IMG/VR virus record: IMGVR_UViG_3300017963_003108
Location: 1 to 22,357 of that record
DNA from: a virus
DNA: 22,357 nucleotides
Strand: one strand, 5' to 3'
The notes under the pieces were generated by a model. That model did no database searches. It was not told the DNA's origin and was given only the letters and a program-made list of their open reading frames with translations. Both the position numbers and the translations under genes were made by a program. Positions 8,446 through 14,873 of the stretch are shown here, piece after piece (position 1 is the stretch's first letter; each line of letters starts with the position of its first letter).

Positions 8446-9216
8446 ATGGCAGCTAATACGAACTACCCCAGCATCGGCGTCCAAGAGATCACCTCCTGGG
8501 ATGACCTCCCGTCCAGTCCGCTGGACGGGCAGGCCCTCATGTTCATGGGGTTGAAGTGGCGGTATGACACGACCAACGGTATCTGGGTTCCTGACTTCGC
8601 CTATGGGGAGACTCTGGCAGGGATCTGCAAGATCGACGGAGATGAGGTCAACGACGCTGCTCTACTCGCGAATGGTTGGACGTCGGTCAACCATACCAAT
8701 GGAGGAACAATCTCCTACGACGGTACGCGAGTGACGTTCACCGCTACAGTAGCCAACAATCAGACTGCGGAAGTTCTCGGCGATCATGGAGGTGGTGTCA
8801 ACGACGACTACTTCCTCTACGGTCGATTTCGGGCGGTCTCTTACGTCGGACCTGGCAGTAATCCCTCATGCTTCCTGGCTATTCAAGATGGTGCCCACAC
8901 GCGCACTTTCGGTCTCCGCTATACAACCACAAATACGGAAGCCTGTTTCTTCAAGATAAGCGGGAGCCGACAAGGTTATGCCGACTCCACGGTGGAGTTC
9001 ACTACCGAGAAGTTCCTCCTCATACGGTGGAGTGGTCTTGGAGCCAAGCACAGCCATTGTTGGGTTGAAGGCCACGTCGCTCTACCTTCCCCTTCCGCTA
9101 CTTATGTTGGAACGGACCACTCCGCCTCGGCAGCGCAGCGGTTTCTGATTGGTGACAGCACAGGTAATGCTGGGGGCGCCCTCACAGCTCGCAACGTAGT
9201 CTGCGCGAGGTACTGA
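8446..9216 (+). CDS. Fibre-like paralogue C, 256 aa
   Basis: ATG 8446 lies one base after the previous stop, with GTGAGGG upstream. The product is collinear with paralogue A over nearly its whole length: SWDDLPSSPLDGQALMFMG, IWVPDFAYGETLAG, DGDEVNDAALLANGW, YDGTRVTF, a ConA-like core (DYFLYGRFRAVSYVG, TFGLRYTT, KFLLIRWSGLG, HCWVEG) and the C terminus ..ARNVVCARY against ..IRDFVIARY in A. The conserved N-terminal ~65 residues with a more diverged remainder fit a common attachment part carrying a variable binding part. It is followed by a TGATG overlap. I infer a fibre or decoration protein. The exact family name is not recognised. Confidence 0.7.
   Translation: MAANTNYPSIGVQEITSWDDLPSSPLDGQALMFMGLKWRYDTTNGIWVPDFAYGETLAGICKIDGDEVNDAALLANGWTSVNHTNGGTISYDGTRVTFTATVANNQTAEVLGDHGGGVNDDYFLYGRFRAVSYVGPGSNPSCFLAIQDGAHTRTFGLRYTTTNTEACFFKISGSRQGYADSTVEFTTEKFLLIRWSGLGAKHSHCWVEGHVALPSPSATYVGTDHSASAAQRFLIGDSTGNAGGALTARNVVCARY
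8537..8559 (+). repeat. Direct repeat copy 2, inside paralogue C
   Basis: These 23 bases are identical to 6965-6987 in paralogue A and encode the same MFMGLKW region. Confidence 0.8.
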
Positions 9217-9452
9217 TGATCGACACAGTCCCTATCTGGGTCATGCGACGGGACGGACCCAAGGGTGTGGGCTACTACCCCACCTCCAAGGGGTCCTACC
9301 ATCTTCTGGCAGAAGGGAGGCACAATGCTGAACCAGGAGTGATTCCTGTTGCTCATCTGGCGCGGAGACGACGCCAACTATCCGAGGACTTCGGCGCACG
9401 TCTTCTGCAACGGCTTTGGGCCTCAACCAGTCTGCACAGCGATTGGGAATAG
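9216..9452 (+). CDS. Doubtful small ORF, 78 aa, 5' part of a broken paralogue
   Basis: ATG 9216 overlaps the stop of paralogue C (TGATG), as the other junctions in this block do, so translation would probably initiate here. The first ~45 residues (MIDTVPIWVMRRDGPKGVGYY...) look plausible. From about residue 48 the product turns Arg-rich (HLARRRRQLSEDFGARLLQRLW), which is typical of reading a GC-rich gene out of frame. At the same point the paralogue-like sequence continues in the +1 frame (next entry). I therefore read this as the intact start of a decayed gene with an out-of-frame tail, not as a well-conserved protein. It could still be expressed as a short peptide. Confidence 0.35.
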   Translation: MIDTVPIWVMRRDGPKGVGYYPTSKGSYHLLAEGRHNAEPGVIPVAHLARRRRQLSEDFGARLLQRLWASTSLHSDWE

Positions 9453-9561
9453 TGGTTGGCCGTCAGCAGGTGGGGCCGACCTAATCAGCGTGGGTGCGAA
9501 TGCTGGTGTAGATACAGGCGTCATGCAGGTCCGCAACCTCGTGGCGGGGACGTTCTCATAG
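9322..9561 (+). pseudogene. C-terminal remnant of a fourth fibre paralogue
   Basis: In the frame ending at TAG 9559-9561 the sequence reads TMLNQE, then TGA at 9340-9342, then FLLLIWRGDDANYPRTSAHV, FCNGFGPQP and a C terminus VGANAGVDTGVMQVRNLVAG. This matches the C-terminal strand order of paralogue C (TTEKFLLIRWSGLG, HCWVEG, TGNAGGALTARNVVCARY). The in-frame TGA falls between the Glu and Phe of the aligned E(K/*)FLL segment, and the 5' part of the gene is in a different frame. I infer a paralogue broken by a deletion or frameshift plus a nonsense change. A TTG at 9349 could start a 70-residue peptide, but it has no convincing ribosome binding site. Confidence 0.5.
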
Positions 9562-9570
9562 GGGTGTTTC

Positions 9571-9717
9571 ATGGGACTCTTTGATGGCTGGTGGAACTGG
9601 CGTGACCCTACGCCCGGCAAGCAGCTTGCCGACATGGATGTCGGACTGAAGATCATCGTCGTCATCGTCGCGATCTTGATCATCCTACTGCTCCTCGTCA
9701 CGGCGGATCAACTCTGA
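9571..9717 (+). CDS. Small single-pass membrane protein, 48 aa
   Basis: ATG 9571 is preceded by ATAGGGGTG at about the right distance, and the TGA at 9715-9717 overlaps the next ATG by one base, like its neighbours. The product is 48 residues: a Trp-rich amphipathic start (GLFDGWWNWRDP), a short charged linker (GKQLADMDVGLK) and one strongly hydrophobic segment at residues 28-43 (IIVVIVAILIILLLLV), then a short polar tail. Gene packing and the sharp membrane segment make chance unlikely. It could be a holin-like or lysis-accessory peptide, or an inner-membrane protein acting at infection. Nothing in the sequence decides, and no endolysin gene is adjacent. Confidence 0.6.
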   Translation: MGLFDGWWNWRDPTPGKQLADMDVGLKIIVVIVAILIILLLLVTADQL

Positions 9718-10052
9718 TGGCAGCCAACACGAAAGTAGGGTTGGGCTTCGGCGACCCGCTCACGGTGGTCGAGAAGGCGTCAGCCGACAGTCCCTACACC
9801 GTCCAGTCAACCGATCAGGTCGTCGCGCTTACGGTCGATGGTTCGATCACGGTCAACCTATCCACGGCTGCGACGTTCGGTCTCAACAAGCGCCTCATCA
9901 TCAAGGATGTCTCCGGTGGGGCGGGCGTCAACAACGTCACGATCGATGGCGCCGGGGCGGAGACGATCGACGGGCGCAGCAGCATTCTGCTAACCAGCAA
10001 CTATGCGACGGTGACGCTGATGGCTGTCACAGGAGGATGGGCAGTCGTATGA
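9717..10052 (+). CDS. Small tail-fibre/decoration protein, 111 aa
   Basis: ATG 9717 overlaps the preceding stop (TGATG). The product has the pattern of a widespread phage fibre segment: a lead such as SPYTVQSTDQVVALTVDGSI, then TVNLSTAATFGLNKRLIIKD, then NNVTIDGAGAETIDGRSSI and a final strand ATVTLMAVTGGWAVV. This order (lost-value strand, 'IKD', 'ITIDG.G.ETIDG', 'TL....GW.V') recurs at the ends of many tail-fibre and virion proteins and probably forms a small trimeric beta-domain. The N terminus MAANT matches that of paralogue C and resembles MAFNT of A and B. A structural role at the tail tip or capsid surface is inferred. Confidence 0.65.
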   Translation: MAANTKVGLGFGDPLTVVEKASADSPYTVQSTDQVVALTVDGSITVNLSTAATFGLNKRLIIKDVSGGAGVNNVTIDGAGAETIDGRSSILLTSNYATVTLMAVTGGWAVV

Positions 10053-10639
10053 CCGAGCGAATACCAGTACCGAGGTACACGGACCAGATTGGTACGACGC
10101 TGGAGGGAGACAAGAAGGCTGCGCTCACGTATGACGACTATCGGGACACCGGTTTTCCGTTTGGCTGCTTTCGTCACGACCAGGACAATGAACTCTTTCT
10201 CTCGTATCAATTCCCTCATGCGAGGCGTCTGAATGCCCCGTTGGGGGACTTCCATCTGCACACTATTCCGCTATCGACTCCTGTGCTCGGAGTCTCAGAT
10301 CATCTTTACTTCGTGTACTCCTACGTGTGGGTAGGCATCGGTCAGGAGCTTCCAGCGATAGCAGGCTGGAATACCGGCACGAAGACGGTCACAATCAGCG
10401 CAGCCGGTCAGCACATTCACACGTACTTCGACATCTTCGATAACATAGCTGCGCCGGTTCCCGACACGTACAGCAGCTTCCTATTCATCAAGCTCAAGCG
10501 GGAAGGGACGAACGTACTCGATACGTTCAACGTGGACAAGACGACGCCAGGCACTGCTGCGGCGAACCTCGCTCTCATGGGATTGGATTGTCATATGCTC
10601 GTCGACCGCCTCGGCAGCTTCTACGAATACTCGGACTGA
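10049..10639 (+). CDS. Phage virion protein of unknown role, 196 aa
   Basis: I place the start at ATG 10049, in a four-base ATGA overlap with the preceding gene and 12 bases after AGGAGG (10031-10036). The in-frame ATG at 10037 directly abuts that AGGAGG and is too close to use it. The product has a pattern I have seen in unnamed phage structural proteins: FLSYQFPHARRLNAPLGDFHLHTIP (a His-x-His strand), YFVYSYVWVGIGQELPAIAGW, a long Thr/Ser strand TKTVTISAAGQHIHTYFDIF, TYSSFLFIKLKREG..DTF and a C-terminal LMGLDCHMLVDRLGSFYEY. It is predicted to be all beta and perhaps trimeric, attached to fibre or head. It has no membrane segment or enzyme motif. Confidence 0.6.
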   Translation: MTERIPVPRYTDQIGTTLEGDKKAALTYDDYRDTGFPFGCFRHDQDNELFLSYQFPHARRLNAPLGDFHLHTIPLSTPVLGVSDHLYFVYSYVWVGIGQELPAIAGWNTGTKTVTISAAGQHIHTYFDIFDNIAAPVPDTYSSFLFIKLKREGTNVLDTFNVDKTTPGTAAANLALMGLDCHMLVDRLGSFYEYSD

Positions 10640-10649
10640 GAGGAACGGC

Positions 10650-11273
10650 ATGCCTCCACTACGACAAGTCATTGCGGCGGGCGGCGCTGGAGCTGGCACC
10701 TCGGCAGCCTACTCGTGGTCGAAGAACTTCATCTCCGATCAGACCTTCGACAACATCTTCGGTCTGCTCGACATGACGACCGCATGGGCGTTCGACGTGA
10801 CGGAAGGTCTCGGTGATGGATCGACGGCAGACTCCGCCGTCGCGATGTTCCCGGTCATCGTGCCCAACTCGTCGCTCAAGGATCAGAAGATCATCGTCGA
10901 GTTGAAGGCGCCGAACGCGACTCTTGAGTGTGGCGTCATCCTTCGCATGAAGGGCTTCAGTTCGCCGAACGCGAACTACTACTGGGCTCGGATCACGGGC
11001 GGCAACTGTCGCATCTCCAAGACGCTCGCGGGCGTCACGACAACCATCGCGTCGAGCACCGCGTTCGCTCACAACGTGGGCGACGTCATCAAGATCACGT
11101 TCCAGGCGGTAGGGGATCAGCTCGACGCGACGTTCGAGAACGTCACGAACCCCAACACCGTGACGCGCACATGCACCGACTCGGACATCGCCGGTCCGGG
11201 ACAGGCGGGCTTCCGCACCGGGTTCACGAACTCGATGATCTGGTGGCGGAGCGTCAGCGTCCAGTCGCTGTAG
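10650..11273 (+). CDS. Lectin-like (ConA/LamG-type) virion protein, 207 aa
   Basis: GAGAGGAAC precedes ATG 10650. The product has a Gly/Ala-rich N terminus (MPPLRQVIAAGGAGAGT) resembling that of the protein at 6367, then a probable concanavalin-like sandwich: SDQTFDNIFGLL, SLKDQKIIVELKAP, ATLECGVILRMKGFSSPNAN, YWARITGGNCRISKTLAG, GDVIKITFQAVGDQLDATFEN and a final GQAGFRTGFTNSMIWWRSVSV. The order of strands and the closing 'G..GFR......W...SV' are typical of LamG-like folds used for glycan binding. It is the last gene of the fibre block before tail-assembly genes. Glycan binding is inferred and the specificity is unknown. Confidence 0.65.
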   Translation: MPPLRQVIAAGGAGAGTSAAYSWSKNFISDQTFDNIFGLLDMTTAWAFDVTEGLGDGSTADSAVAMFPVIVPNSSLKDQKIIVELKAPNATLECGVILRMKGFSSPNANYYWARITGGNCRISKTLAGVTTTIASSTAFAHNVGDVIKITFQAVGDQLDATFENVTNPNTVTRTCTDSDIAGPGQAGFRTGFTNSMIWWRSVSVQSL

Positions 11274-11282
11274 GGGTAAAGC

Positions 11283-12107
11283 ATGCCGAACATCCCGCAG
11301 GGTCCGACGAAGAACGAGAGCTTCGCGGGGCTCTCTTCTCATGCCCCGGCGTACCCGGACATCGCGCCGGAGACGTGCCTGCGGATCATGGACAAGGCGA
11401 TGCTGGAGTGGCTGCAGAGCATCCGCTTCCGCGGGCAGGAGCCTACCCTCGTCGCGGGGTGGAAGTCGAGGTACTTCAGCTCCGTGAAGGAGATGCACGG
11501 GGACAAGCGGCTCGGCGACAAGCAGCAGGTACCGCTGCCGATGATCGCGCTCCTCAATCAGGGTCTCTCCCCCGACCCGAGTCGCTTCGTCTTCGGGAAC
11601 GTGCGCCGGCTCGGACCGGGCGCCGCCGACGAGACGAACACCATCTACCACGGCACGCCGCCGAACGAGGAAGGCGTGCTGTTCCTGCCCTGGCCCTTGC
11701 CGGTCGATATCACGTACCAGATCGAGCTGTGGACTAAGGAACAGCAGGACATGCGGTACCTTCGTACCGCGCTCCTCATGCAGTGGTCCACGCATCCGAC
11801 GGAGACCTACCTCCGGGTTGTCTTCCCCGCGCCGTACGGGGAGAAGCTCATCCCCCTGCAGTTCGAGCGCGACGACAACATCAGCGACTTGGAGCCCGGG
11901 GAGCAGGAGCGACGCCTCCGTCACGCGTTCACGGTGACGATGAAGGGCTGGCTGTTCAAGGTTCCCATCCTGCAGAAGACGATCAAGAACGCGCACGTCG
12001 TCTTCCTTCATGGGAGCTACGACGAGCTTGTTGACTGGTACTGCAACATCGACAACTACAACTTCAACGCGGATTACTCCGTGTTGGAGAGCATCGACGA
12101 ACCGTAA
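11283..12107 (+). CDS. gp15-like tail completion / sheath stabiliser protein, 274 aa
   Basis: ATG 11283 follows GGGGTAA. The length (274) is close to T4 gp15 (272), and the central and C-terminal pattern fits: PWPLPVDITYQIELWTKEQQDMRYL corresponds to the gp15 segment with 'IYELSIFTRYEDDM', and a later RRLRHAFTVTMKGWLFKVP corresponds to its 'RRIEWSLTFEVNGWMYPP'. In T4 this protein forms the hexameric cap on the top of the tube and sheath and joins tail to head. Its position just before the sheath gene, with only a small gene between, agrees with the T4-type order 15-18-19. The N-terminal ~60 residues (PAYPDIAPETCLRIMDKAM) are less clearly matched. The alignment is from memory of motifs, so the assignment is probable but not certain. 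Confidence 0.65.
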   Translation: MPNIPQGPTKNESFAGLSSHAPAYPDIAPETCLRIMDKAMLEWLQSIRFRGQEPTLVAGWKSRYFSSVKEMHGDKRLGDKQQVPLPMIALLNQGLSPDPSRFVFGNVRRLGPGAADETNTIYHGTPPNEEGVLFLPWPLPVDITYQIELWTKEQQDMRYLRTALLMQWSTHPTETYLRVVFPAPYGEKLIPLQFERDDNISDLEPGEQERRLRHAFTVTMKGWLFKVPILQKTIKNAHVVFLHGSYDELVDWYCNIDNYNFNADYSVLESIDEP

Positions 12108-12115
12108 GGTGAGAC

Positions 12116-12493
12116 ATGGCAGCCCCTACCGTACCCCCGCAGCTGTTCGCTGCCTCGCAGGACGAGGCGTCGATCACGGTGACGCACGTCCCGCCGACGG
12201 GCGACGCTGAGTACGTACAGAGTCGGGTGTACTACGGGAAGCCGGGGGAATCGGGTACACTGTGGGGTACGTCGGACGCGCACGAGGCGCTGGCTATCAC
12301 AGGGCTTGAGTCGTCCACGACGTACTTCGCCTACGCGGTACCGGAGGATGGGGCGGGGCTCCGAGGACCGACGAGCGAGGTCGTCGTCATGGAGACGACG
12401 GTGGAGACGCCGAGTGTCGCGAGCGACCCGCAGACGCGGGTGCTCCTGACGCTGAGCTTTTCAGACGGAGAGCTGACGAAGGTCGGCCCATGA
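12116..12493 (+). CDS. Fibronectin type III-like virion protein, 125 aa
   Basis: AAGGTGAG precedes ATG 12116. Residues ~5-95 follow an FN3 pattern: PTVPPQLFAASQDEASITVTHV, a strand with paired Tyr (RVYYG), AITGLESSTTYFAYAVPED in place of the usual 'L.p.T.Y...V.A.d..G', and GPTSEVVVMET as the last strand. The rest is a short tail. Phages often carry such Ig/FN3 domains on sheath, capsid or fibre proteins, where they are thought to bind cell-surface carbohydrate weakly. This one is a stand-alone gene between the gp15-like and sheath genes, so decoration of the tail is a reasonable guess. It is not a known essential component of the T4 tail. Confidence 0.65.
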   Translation: MAAPTVPPQLFAASQDEASITVTHVPPTGDAEYVQSRVYYGKPGESGTLWGTSDAHEALAITGLESSTTYFAYAVPEDGAGLRGPTSEVVVMETTVETPSVASDPQTRVLLTLSFSDGELTKVGP

Positions 12494-12512
12494 GATAGGG
12501 AGGAGCGGGAGC

Positions 12513-14786
12513 GTGGCAGTCTACATCTCTGCTGGTGTGTACATTCAGGAGCGGGACAACTCCCTGTACGCCCCCGCGATTGCCCCGACGGTCATCGGTA
12601 TCGTCGGCACCGCGACGAAGGGGCCACTCAACACTGCGACCCTCGTGACGACCGAGGCGCAGATGACCGACATCTTCGGCGTCCCGCGCACGAAGGACAT
12701 GGGCATGCACACGGCGCTGGAGGCGCTGAAGGAGTGCAGGCTCCTGTACTACTGCCGGATCGCGGGCGCCAGCGTCGCGAAGGGTGTCATCAACGTCAAC
12801 GACGATGGCTCGGGCGCAACTTCGGGATGCACACCGCAAGCTGCCAACAACGAGTATTACAACCTGGAGCCGGGCGCGACGATCGTCTTCACCGACAGCG
12901 TTGCGGGCACGGCGACGTTCACCGCGACCGCTGCACCCCTCACCTCCGGCAACGCGGAGACGTACAACCTCAACGCCATCGCGGCGGGCTCGCCGGTCAC
13001 GCTGACCATCAAGGTCGATCAGGGACCGACGCAGACGTGCACCATCGCCTCCGGTGACGTCTCGAACTTCGCCGCTGTCACCGCGCTGGAAGTCGTGACG
13101 CTCCTCAACGCGCAGATTTTCGGCATCCAGGCGACGGTCTCCGCGACCTCCGTGAAGATCCAGAGCGACACGCGCGGCACGGGGAGCTACATCCAGGTCA
13201 CGGGCGGCACTGGCAACGACGCGACGAACGGTCTCAACTTCTCGACGACCGAGGTGCAGGGCACGGGCAACGTCGTCAGCATCGATGCCGTCACGGGTGC
13301 GGAGATCAAGACGGTCGTCGAGGCAGCCATCGCGACGATCTCGGTCAGCCTCAGCGTCAACGGCGCCCCGACGTTCTGCACGGTCGCGACCGGCGCGGCG
13401 GCGACTATCGGCATCAACGCGACCTCGACCGCAGTTGGGGCAGCGCCTCTCATCTCCGTTCCGACAGGGGTGACGTACGCCGGGCTCGACGCGGCGCTGT
13501 CGCAGAACACCATTAGCTTCACGGCAGCTACGGACGGCTCGCATTCCAGCGAAATCGATGTCGTCATCTCGACCTCGACCATCCACGCGAACCTGAAGAA
13601 GGTCGTCATCATGTACCGCGACGCGGTGGTCGAGACGTACGACGGGCTCTACAAGGGCACCGATCCGTCGCTCTCGAACATCACGTACTACGAGATGATC
13701 ACGACGATCAACAGCGGCTCGACAGACGGCGCGTTCCCCGCGTCGGAGTACGTCGTCGCAGCAGACCTCAACGCGGCGGCGGAAGACCCGACGAACGGCA
13801 CGCACACGCTCTCCGCGGGCAACGATGGTGACGACTGGACGACCGGCACGGTCATCGGTACGGTCGTCGGGAAGACGCGCACGGGCATGCAGGTGTTCGG
13901 CGACCCGGAGCTGATCTACATCACCATCCTCGCCACGCCGGGCATCGCGTACCCCGCGGTCATCTCCGAAGGTCTGAGCATGTGCCAGACCCGCGCCGAT
14001 TGCTTCTACGTCGCGGACCCGCCGCAGAGCCTCACGCCCTCGGAGGTCGTGGACTGGCACAACGGCAACGCGGGCGCGACGTACGTAGTCGATCAGGAGG
14101 GGCGGAGCGAGAGCGGCGCGAACACGACGCAGTTCAACAGCTCGTACGGTGGGCTCTGGCACGACTACTTCACGATGTTCGACGCGTTCAACGACTCGAA
14201 CATCACGATGCCGCCGTCGGCGATCATCCTCCGCACGCTGGGTTACACCGACAACGTCGCTGACCCGTGGTGGGCTCCTGCCGGTCCGAACCGGTCGCAG
14301 ACGAGTTCGGTCATCGAGCTGGCGTCGTCGCCGACGCAGGGCGAGCGCGACCTCATGCAGATGCAGGGGAACAACGTCAACCCGATCGCGCTCATCAGCG
14401 GCGCGGGCATCGTCATCATGGGGCAGAAGACGCTGCAGAAGGCGCCGACGGCGCTCGACCGCGTCAACGTCCGGCGCCTCATGCTCTACGCGGAGAAGAT
14501 CGTCGCGACCGCGGTGCTCTTCCTCACGTTCGAGCCGAACGATCCGACGATGTGGCGGCGCTTCATCAACCTCGTGCAGCCTGTCTTCGACGACATCGCC
14601 GCGCGGCGAGGTATCGACGACTTCCGGGTCATCGCGGACAGCTCGACGAACACCGACGTGCTCATCAACCAGAACACGTTCCTGGGCAAGATATTCCTGA
14701 TTCCGACAAAGTCGGCGGAAAAGATCGTGGCGGAGTTCAATCTTTTGCCCGCGGGGGCCGACTTCACAGAGTATGCGCAGGTATAG
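12513..14786 (+). CDS. Contractile tail sheath protein (gp18-like), 757 aa
   Basis: GTG 12513 is preceded by AGGGAGGAG. The N terminus (SAGVYIQERDNS, then TVIGIVGTATKGPLNTATLVTT and DIFGVP) is the standard sheath opening. The C-terminal ~300 residues carry the conserved core: SLTPSEVVDWHN, DPWWAPAGPNR, LISGAGIVIMGQKTLQ, LDRVNVRRLMLYAEKIV and a final INQNTFLGKIFLIPTKSAEKIVAEFNLLP. Between them, residues ~95-330 form a Thr/Val/Ala-rich insertion of beta strands (VTLTIKVDQGPTQTCTIASG, SVKIQSDTRGTGSYIQVTGG) likely to project from the outer surface. At 757 residues it is longer than T4 gp18 (659). The protein polymerises around the tube and contracts to drive it through the envelope. The assignment is firm. 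Confidence 0.92.
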   Translation: MAVYISAGVYIQERDNSLYAPAIAPTVIGIVGTATKGPLNTATLVTTEAQMTDIFGVPRTKDMGMHTALEALKECRLLYYCRIAGASVAKGVINVNDDGSGATSGCTPQAANNEYYNLEPGATIVFTDSVAGTATFTATAAPLTSGNAETYNLNAIAAGSPVTLTIKVDQGPTQTCTIASGDVSNFAAVTALEVVTLLNAQIFGIQATVSATSVKIQSDTRGTGSYIQVTGGTGNDATNGLNFSTTEVQGTGNVVSIDAVTGAEIKTVVEAAIATISVSLSVNGAPTFCTVATGAAATIGINATSTAVGAAPLISVPTGVTYAGLDAALSQNTISFTAATDGSHSSEIDVVISTSTIHANLKKVVIMYRDAVVETYDGLYKGTDPSLSNITYYEMITTINSGSTDGAFPASEYVVAADLNAAAEDPTNGTHTLSAGNDGDDWTTGTVIGTVVGKTRTGMQVFGDPELIYITILATPGIAYPAVISEGLSMCQTRADCFYVADPPQSLTPSEVVDWHNGNAGATYVVDQEGRSESGANTTQFNSSYGGLWHDYFTMFDAFNDSNITMPPSAIILRTLGYTDNVADPWWAPAGPNRSQTSSVIELASSPTQGERDLMQMQGNNVNPIALISGAGIVIMGQKTLQKAPTALDRVNVRRLMLYAEKIVATAVLFLTFEPNDPTMWRRFINLVQPVFDDIAARRGIDDFRVIADSSTNTDVLINQNTFLGKIFLIPTKSAEKIVAEFNLLPAGADFTEYAQV

Positions 14787-14820
14787 AAAGGACTTACGTC
14801 GTCGTGTTGCCTTCGTTCAA

Positions 14821-14861
14821 CCAACTATGCTTCAATCCTGCTAACATCAGGCTACAGTTGG
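14821..14861 (+). promoter_or_regulatory. Possible nested hairpin upstream of the homing endonuclease RBS
   Basis: In the 87-base gap after the sheath stop, CCAACT (14821-14826) can pair with AGTTGG (14856-14861), and inside it CCTG (14837-14840) with CAGG (14848-14851). The outer stem ends just before AGGAGG (14863-14868), the ribosome binding site of the homing endonuclease. The structure could modulate that translation, but the stems are short and this is weak evidence. Confidence 0.3.
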
Positions 14862-14873
14862 CAGGAGGAAGAT

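Noticed and set aside
9340-9342. TGA read as tryptophan (recoded genetic code)
   Set aside because: Many clear genes here end in TGA with the next gene starting in the overlap, so a genome-wide recoding is not tenable; gene decay explains the site better.
6874-9561. Diversity-generating retroelement acting on the paralogues
   Set aside because: There is no reverse transcriptase, no template repeat and no adenine-specific variation pattern visible in the window.
10037-10048. ATG 10037 as the start of the 196-residue virion protein
   Set aside because: AGGAGG directly abuts it with no spacer. ATG 10049 has workable spacing and the ATGA overlap used elsewhere in the window.
10659-12011. 450-codon open frame on the minus strand across two + strand genes
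   Set aside because: It is Arg/Leu/Val-rich, spans the junction of two well-supported + strand genes with good ribosome binding sites, and has no recognisable domain.
12387-14162. 591-codon open frame on the minus strand opposite the sheath gene
   Set aside because: Its product is Arg/Asp/Val-rich with low complexity, as expected for the antisense of a GC-rich gene with strong codon bias, and the + strand frame is a clear sheath protein.
14800-14845. Sigma-70-like promoter before the homing endonuclease (TTGCCT ... TATGCT)
   Set aside because: The spacing between the two boxes is about 13 bases, too short, and the boxes match poorly.
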